Origin: Algihabitans sp028285215
GTDB lineage: Bacteria; Pseudomonadota; Alphaproteobacteria; Kiloniellales; DSM-21159
Direction: 5' to 3' (one strand)
NCBI RefSeq assembly: GCF_042140275.1
Contig: NZ_CP159482.1
DNA: 64,000 bases
Position numbers and translations under genes: made by a program. The notes under the pieces were generated by a model. That model made no database searches and was not told where the DNA came from. It worked only from the letters and a program-made list of their open reading frames with translations. Below, in pieces: positions 59,120 through 64,000 of the stretch (positions are counted from its first letter, which is position 1; every line of letters begins with the position of its first letter).

Positions 59120-61205
59120 GAAAGCCAGCTTGCGGATCCGGGTGTTTCTCTTCTTCGCCCTGATCGCTCTGGCCGGCTCTGCCGCTATCCTCGCTGCTTT
59201 GGTTCTCGGCTGGCAACGGCTACAGGAGGCGGAGGGTCCGTCGGCCTTCGTCGTTGCCGGTGCCCTTGCCTGTTTTGCATTGATCGGTCTCACGGCCTGG
59301 GTTTGGCTCCTGTTCGACGAAAACGTTGCCAAGCCGGTTCAGGCGCTGGCGGCGGCACTACGTGTACGCGCCCACAGCGACGTCGAGCGCGCCATCGACC
59401 CCAAGCCAGCACGCTATCTCGGCGATCTCGGTCCGGCCTGCGACGCCGTCGCCGCCAATCTTGCGGATACCCGCAGCGCACTCGCCAAAGCCGTGGCCCG
59501 CGAAACGGCACGCATCGCGGAAGAGAAGACACGGATTGAGATGATCCTGCGCGATGTCCCGGTCGGCGTCATGCTCTGCACGGCCGATCATCGGATTGCA
59601 CTCTGTAATACCCAGGCTGTCGCACTGCTGCGCGATGCAGGTGAGGTCGGCCTTGACCGACCGCTGTTCCGGCTGCTGCGCCAGGAACCGATCTTGCATG
59701 CGCGGGAGCGCCTATTGCGCGCGGATGTCAATGCACCGGCGGCGGCTCTGCTCTGTACGACGCCGGACGGTAAACGAGTCTTGCAAGGCGCAATGAGGCT
59801 TATCTGGAACGACGACGCCCCACCCGGCTATGTGCTGACGCTGCGCGAAGCAACCAGCGACATTGCCGCCCATGCCGCACGCGAGCGTCTGCTGCATGGG
59901 ATTTTCGAGCGCACACGGCGCCCGGCCGCCAATATCTCGGCAACCTTGCACGCCCTCGCAGCCGATCCGGATCTGATCTTGCCTGCAAGGGCCCGTCTTG
60001 AGGACGCCCTGGCTGGCGAAGCCCAGGCTCTTGCCCAGGCCGTCACGGAATTGGGCGCCTCTGCTGACGCAACGGCCGGCTCCTGGTGGCCAATGGCCGA
60101 TGTAGCCGCCAGCGATCTGATCGATTCTCTGGAAGCACGCCTTGCGGACGACGGCATCGGCTTGACCGGGCAGGCCGAGCCGCTGCTGCTGCACTGCGAC
60201 GGCTTTGCGCTGGTGCTGGTGATCGAGACGGCGATCCGGGCGGCTGCCGAAACCGCTAAGACGGGGTTGGAACTGGTCATCGGCAAGGACGGGAACGGGG
60301 CCATGATCGAGCTGACCTGGACTGGAGAGCCCTTGCAGGTCGCGAGATTGGAAGACTTGCTATGCCGCCCGCTGGCCGATGGCTACGGTGAGCAAACGGG
60401 CCGCGATGCCCTGCATAGCCACGGGACCGACATTTGGCCCGGGCAGAGTGCAGACGGCCGATCGAGCCTCCGTCTTCCGATCCTGCTGGCCCGAGCGGAA
60501 GTGCCCTCGCATCCAGCTCCGCCACGCCCTGCTTGGTGCGACTTCGACCTCTTCGCCCAGCCCCCCGGTCCGCTCGAAAACCGTCTGCTGCCCTCGCTTA
60601 CCTATGTGGTCTTCGACACCGAAACCACCGGGCTGCAACCCGAAAAAGGCGACGAGATCGTTCAGATCGCCGCCCTGCGGATCGTCAACGGTCAGCTCCA
60701 GGACGGCGAGATCTTCGACAGCCTCGTGCATCCAGGCCGCCCGATTCCGCCCTCCTCCACCAGGATCCACGGCATCGACGATACCATGGTGGCGGAGGCG
60801 CCCGACATCTCGGAGGCCGGGCGACGATTTCACAGCTTCTGCCAGGGGGCGGTCCTGGTCGCCCACAATGCCCCCTTCGACATGTCGTTCCTGCGTCGGC
60901 ATGAGGCAGCGATCGGCCTGCCCTTCGAGAACCCGGTGCTCGACACCGTGCTTCTCTCCGCCATCGTGTTCGGCCAAAGCGACGTTCACACGCTCGACGC
61001 CTTGGCCGAACGTCTCGGCATCGAGATTCCCGAGCAGGTGCGTCACACGGCGATCGGGGACACACGCGCGACGGCCGACGCCTTTCTCAAGATGCTGCCG
61101 ATGCTGGAGAACATGCAGATCGCCACCTTAGCGGACGCCTTTCAGGCATCCCGTAAGCACAAGCGGTTGCTCACGACGGTCGAATCCGCCACAGCGCCGG
61201 GCTAG
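59112..61205 (+). CDS. Sensor-pseudokinase fused to a DEDDh 3'-5' exonuclease
   Basis: The 697-residue protein begins with two TM segments (about 8-28 and 47-67) and a HAMP-like linker. A PAS-like domain follows (about 150-250, EMILRDVPVGVMLCTADHRI). Then comes a HisKA-like helix in which the expected His is Glu266 (FERTRRP). An ATPase-like region lacks N and G boxes. The C-terminal exonuclease domain (about 495-670) has DTETTG (Asp502, Glu504), HNAPFDMSFL (about 579) and HTAIGDTRATAD (His645, Asp650), complete for DEDDh catalysis and similar to the DnaQ/PolC proofreading family. A membrane sensor joined to a nuclease is rare. The start ATG at 59112 overlaps the receiver gene. The stop TAG is part of a repeat half-copy. 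Confidence 0.9.
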   Translation: MFEKASLRIRVFLFFALIALAGSAAILAALVLGWQRLQEAEGPSAFVVAGALACFALIGLTAWVWLLFDENVAKPVQALAAALRVRAHSDVERAIDPKPARYLGDLGPACDAVAANLADTRSALAKAVARETARIAEEKTRIEMILRDVPVGVMLCTADHRIALCNTQAVALLRDAGEVGLDRPLFRLLRQEPILHARERLLRADVNAPAAALLCTTPDGKRVLQGAMRLIWNDDAPPGYVLTLREATSDIAAHAARERLLHGIFERTRRPAANISATLHALAADPDLILPARARLEDALAGEAQALAQAVTELGASADATAGSWWPMADVAASDLIDSLEARLADDGIGLTGQAEPLLLHCDGFALVLVIETAIRAAAETAKTGLELVIGKDGNGAMIELTWTGEPLQVARLEDLLCRPLADGYGEQTGRDALHSHGTDIWPGQSADGRSSLRLPILLARAEVPSHPAPPRPAWCDFDLFAQPPGPLENRLLPSLTYVVFDTETTGLQPEKGDEIVQIAALRIVNGQLQDGEIFDSLVHPGRPIPPSSTRIHGIDDTMVAEAPDISEAGRRFHSFCQGAVLVAHNAPFDMSFLRRHEAAIGLPFENPVLDTVLLSAIVFGQSDVHTLDALAERLGIEIPEQVRHTAIGDTRATADAFLKMLPMLENMQIATLADAFQASRKHKRLLTTVESATAPG

Positions 61206-61217
61206 AGCAGGATCGCC
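61202..61217. repeat. Half copy of the TAGAG palindromic repeat
   Basis: CTAGAGCAGGATCGCCT (61202-61218) is identical to the left end of copy 3 at 41795-41811. The stop TAG (61203-61205) of the sensor-exonuclease gene is its first TAG. The right half is missing; the next gene ends in it. Confidence 0.6.
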
Positions 61218-62534
61218 TCAGCCTTCGCGCAGCGCGCGCTGACCGACCTTCAGGAAGGGGTTGAGGATGTACTGCAGCACCGTGCGCTTACCGGTCAGGA
61301 TGTCGACCGCCGCCGTCATGCCGGGAATGACCGGCAGGGGTTCGCCCTGTTTGTCCCGCAACTCGGCAACGTCCGTCTTGACCCGCACCAGGTAGAAGCT
61401 CTCGCCCGAGGCCTCATCCTCGATGGTATCGGCGCTGATGTGCTCCACGCTGGCCGGCAGCGATCCGTAAACCGTGAAATCGTAGGCGGTGATCTTCACC
61501 TTGGCGGCTTGGCTTGGATAGATGAAGGCGATGTCCGCAGGCCGCAGGCGCGCCTCGACCAGCAGGGTATCTTCAGTCGGTACGATTTCCACCAGGTCCT
61601 GGCCGGGCCGGACGACCCCGCCCAGCGTCGTGACGAAGAGCTGCTTGACCGTGCCGGCAGTCGGGGCCCGGATAATGGCCCGCCGCACCCGATCTCCTCG
61701 CGAGGTTAAGACCTGCTGCAGCGCCTGAAGGTTCACCTGGGCCTCGTTCAGCTCCTGCAAGGCCCGGCTACGGAACTGCGCCCGCGTCTCCGCCGTCTCC
61801 GCCTCGATCTCGGCCAGTCCGGCCTGCAGCCGTTCGCGCGTCTTCTCGGCCACCGCCAGATCGCCAACGTACTGATTCTCCTCGCGGCGCAGCCGGATCA
61901 GATCGATCGGCGCGTTGATTCCCCGCTCGACCAGAGGTGCCAGAATCGCGATTTCCTGACGCGTCAGAGTGACCGAGCGAGTCAGCTGGACGATGCGGGC
62001 TTCCGTTTCCTCGAGTTCCCGGCGCCGCTGGTTGAGCTGCTCGCCCAGCCGGTTCAGGGCCGAAGCGAGCTCCTCCGCCCGCGCGCCGTAGAGCGCCGCC
62101 TCCGCCTCCGTGACCTGTGGCATGGCCTCCTGCACGACTGCCGGGAAGAGAAGCGGTTCCTCCGAGAGTTCGGCCTGGAGGCGCGCGATCACCGCCTGCA
62201 GGCCCAGGGCCTTGACCTGGTTCTCGCCGAAGTCCGACGTGAGCTGCGTGTCGTCCAGGTGCATCAGCACCTGCCCGGCCTCGACCGTTTCGCCCTCGCG
62301 CACCAGCAGCTCGGAGAGAATGCCGCCCTCCAGGTTCTGGACGACCTGGATCTGGCGAGAGGGAATCACCCGCCCGGTGCCGCTGCTGACCTGATCAATC
62401 TCCGCATGCGCGGCCCAGATCACGGCCCAAACCACGAAGCCGGCAATGGCGAACAGCAGCAGTTGCGCCGCCATACGGGGCCGCCGGTGCAGCGCCGCCG
62501 CCAGCTCGGACATGAAGGCTTCGTCGCGTCGCAT
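61218..62534 (-). CDS. Type I secretion periplasmic adaptor (HlyD family), second system
   Basis: This membrane fusion protein has 438 residues. One TM segment (about 20-42) is followed by a first lipoyl half with QVVQNLEGGILSELLVREG (about 65-83). A long coiled-coil region (about 115-285) and the second half RRAIIRAPTAGTVKQLFVTT (about 288-307) follow, then a barrel and the conserved end GMTAAVDILTGKRTVLQYIL. It is transcribed after the ATPase gene (6-bp gap), an ATPase-adaptor order like the first secretion operon. It differs strongly from the adaptor at 27824, so these are two separate systems. The end lies 12 bp from the convergent sensor-exonuclease gene. Confidence 0.94.
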   Translation of the reverse strand: MRRDEAFMSELAAALHRRPRMAAQLLLFAIAGFVVWAVIWAAHAEIDQVSSGTGRVIPSRQIQVVQNLEGGILSELLVREGETVEAGQVLMHLDDTQLTSDFGENQVKALGLQAVIARLQAELSEEPLLFPAVVQEAMPQVTEAEAALYGARAEELASALNRLGEQLNQRRRELEETEARIVQLTRSVTLTRQEIAILAPLVERGINAPIDLIRLRREENQYVGDLAVAEKTRERLQAGLAEIEAETAETRAQFRSRALQELNEAQVNLQALQQVLTSRGDRVRRAIIRAPTAGTVKQLFVTTLGGVVRPGQDLVEIVPTEDTLLVEARLRPADIAFIYPSQAAKVKITAYDFTVYGSLPASVEHISADTIEDEASGESFYLVRVKTDVAELRDKQGEPLPVIPGMTAAVDILTGKRTVLQYILNPFLKVGQRALREG

Positions 62535-62540
62535 CGGGCC

Positions 62541-64000
62541 TCAGCGCTCCTTTACCGCGACGGGCGCTTCGGCCAGGCGCGCCAGCACCTCATCACGAGG
62601 TCCGTCGATCACCAGCCGCCCGCCGTCGAGTACCAGCACGCGGTCCACCAGCCGCAGCAGCGAGATCCGGTGGGTGATCAGCAGAATGGTCTTGCCCTCC
62701 AGATAGAGCGGCAGATTGCGCAGGATCTGCTCCTCGCTGCGGTTATCCATGGCCGAGGTGGGTTCGTCCAGCAGCAGAAGATTGGGCCGTTTGAGCAGGA
62801 CACGCGCCAGGGCGACGGCCTGGCGCTGACCGCCCGACAAACCCTCGCCGCGCTCGCCGACAGGCAGGTCGTAGCCGAGCGGATGCCGGACGATGAAGTC
62901 GTGCAGCCCCACGGCTCGGGCTGCTTGGATCACCTCCTGATCGCTGGCGTGCGGCGCCGCGATCACCAGGTTCTCGCGGATGGTGCCCCTGAACAGGAAG
63001 AGGTCCTGCGGCACGAAGCCCAGATTGGCGCGCAGATCGCTCGGCTCGATCTGGCGGATGTCGACGCCATCCAGACGCACCGCGCCCTCGGTGGGTTCGT
63101 AAAGACCGGCGGCGAGCTTGGCGACGGTGGTCTTGCCGGAACCGACCCGGCCGACGATGCCGACGCGCTCGCCTGGCTGAACCGAGAATCCGAGACGCTG
63201 CAGCACCTCGACCTGGCTGTTGGGGTAGCGGAAACCGACGCCCTCGAGCACCAGGCCGCCCTGCAACTCCGGGCGATGCAGAAAGGTGGCCTCGGCGGGC
63301 CGGTCCACCGGATAGCGCATCACGGCATCGAGCGACTTCAGCGACGACCAGGTCTGATGAAACCGCATCATCATTTGGGACACCTGGGCCAGCGGCCCGA
63401 TCGCCCGGCCCGAGAGAATGACGCAGGCGATCAGCCCGCCCGCGGTCATGAGCCCGTCCTGCACCAGAAAGACGCCGAACAGCACCACGCAGACCGCCGT
63501 GAGCTGCTGTACCGTGTGGACGACCTGCACACCCAGATTGTTGTACAGGCGGATCTTCTGGCCCAGGTCGGCGCTCTGACCGACCAGTTCCTCCCAGGCG
63601 CGGCGCATGCGCCCCTGCGCCCCGACCACCTTGATCGTCTCCAGCCCCCCGACGCTTTCCACCAGAACGCCGTGCTTGTGCTCGCTCTGCGTCAGGTTCT
63701 CGCGGATGCGGCGCGCGATGGGGATCTGAATGATCAGTCCCCAGAACAGCAGCAAAACGACCACGGCGGCGAGCAGCAGACCGATCTGCGGGCTCAGCAG
63801 AGCGATCACCGCGACGAACAGCAAGGCGAAGGGCAGATCGATGAAGGCAGCCAGGGTCGCTGAGGTGAAGAAGTCGCGCACGCTCTCGAATTCGCGCAGC
63901 GTGCTGGCGAAACCGCCGGACGACTGAGGCCGGTGGGACAGCTTCATGTCGAGCAGCTGATCGAAGATCCGACTTGCGAGGATCACATCGGCACGGCGCC
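62541..64000 (-). CDS. Type I secretion permease/ATPase, second system, 5' end outside window
   Basis: The reading frame runs out of the window with RRADVILASRIFDQLLDM, so only the last 486 residues are seen. The remaining part has four or more TM segments (FIDLPFALLFVAVIALLSPQ, GLLLAAVVVLLLFWGL and later). The complete ABC ATPase has Walker A GRVGSGKTT, signature LSGGQRQAVALAR, Walker B LLLLDEPTSAMDN and switch His ITHRISLL. REFESVRDFFTSATLAAFID is the family block after the cut. Whether a C39-like N-terminal domain (as in LapB-type exporters) is present cannot be seen. The cargo is not identified. Confidence 0.93.
   Translation of the reverse strand, partial: RRADVILASRIFDQLLDMKLSHRPQSSGGFASTLREFESVRDFFTSATLAAFIDLPFALLFVAVIALLSPQIGLLLAAVVVLLLFWGLIIQIPIARRIRENLTQSEHKHGVLVESVGGLETIKVVGAQGRMRRAWEELVGQSADLGQKIRLYNNLGVQVVHTVQQLTAVCVVLFGVFLVQDGLMTAGGLIACVILSGRAIGPLAQVSQMMMRFHQTWSSLKSLDAVMRYPVDRPAEATFLHRPELQGGLVLEGVGFRYPNSQVEVLQRLGFSVQPGERVGIVGRVGSGKTTVAKLAAGLYEPTEGAVRLDGVDIRQIEPSDLRANLGFVPQDLFLFRGTIRENLVIAAPHASDQEVIQAARAVGLHDFIVRHPLGYDLPVGERGEGLSGGQRQAVALARVLLKRPNLLLLDEPTSAMDNRSEEQILRNLPLYLEGKTILLITHRISLLRLVDRVLVLDGGRLVIDGPRDEVLARLAEAPVAVKER

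Overview
The window is high-GC DNA with tightly packed genes, many ATGA/GTGA overlaps and Tat-dependent binding proteins. It also has a PF06559-type dCTP deaminase, a fused SpmA-SpmB protein, DUF1491 and ScfR-type regulators. Together these suggest a free-living alphaproteobacterium of the Rhodospirillales/Kiloniellales kind, probably marine or saline. This placement is inferred from gene content. No rRNA, tRNA, IS element, phage or CRISPR array was seen, so the region looks like ordinary chromosome.

Layout. 1-5.7 kb: the end of a dCTP deaminase gene, then a structured leader with a terminator, then an RND efflux adaptor and permease. 5.7-7.1 kb (minus): TusA, DUF423 and a glycerophosphodiester phosphodiesterase. 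7.3-11.3 kb: an XRE regulator and the queuosine genes queA-tgt-queG. 11.3-15.1 kb: a lipoprotein, fused SpmAB, DUF1491, a TPR protein and an unknown protein. 15.2-19.7 kb (minus): a polyamine-type ABC importer. 20-25.9 kb: a DeoR regulator, a LOG-family protein and a carbohydrate-type ABC importer. 26.1-35.8 kb: a type I secretion ATPase and adaptor facing a 2135-residue RTX protein that joins a propeller domain, an endonuclease/phosphatase domain and a 5'-nucleotidase domain. 36.2-43 kb: a zinc alcohol dehydrogenase, a P-type cation ATPase, a serine hydrolase and a glycerol-dehydrogenase-like enzyme. 43.2-48.4 kb (minus): a branched-chain-amino-acid-type ABC importer. 48.6-61.2 kb (plus): a signalling and uptake island. 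61.2-64 kb (minus): a second type I secretion adaptor and ATPase, running off the window.

Two parts deserve attention. The first is a probable phosphorus-scavenging module: the RTX nuclease/nucleotidase and the convergent secretion operon each have a PHO-box-like direct repeat upstream. The second is the island at 48.6-61.2 kb. It holds an ScfR-like regulator with a HisKA-like helix, two CheY-like receivers, a transporter-fused histidine kinase, a DUF4212/SSS solute symporter, a cNMP/CBS/DUF294 protein, two small membrane proteins and a sensor-pseudokinase fused to a DEDDh 3'-5' exonuclease. The solute symporter class suggests acetate or another short carboxylate as the substrate, and the nuclease fusion is unexplained.

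An intergenic palindrome family starting TAGAG recurs at 6.3, 7.9, 41.8 and (half copy) 61.2 kb. At three of these sites it supplies the TAG stop codons of the flanking genes.
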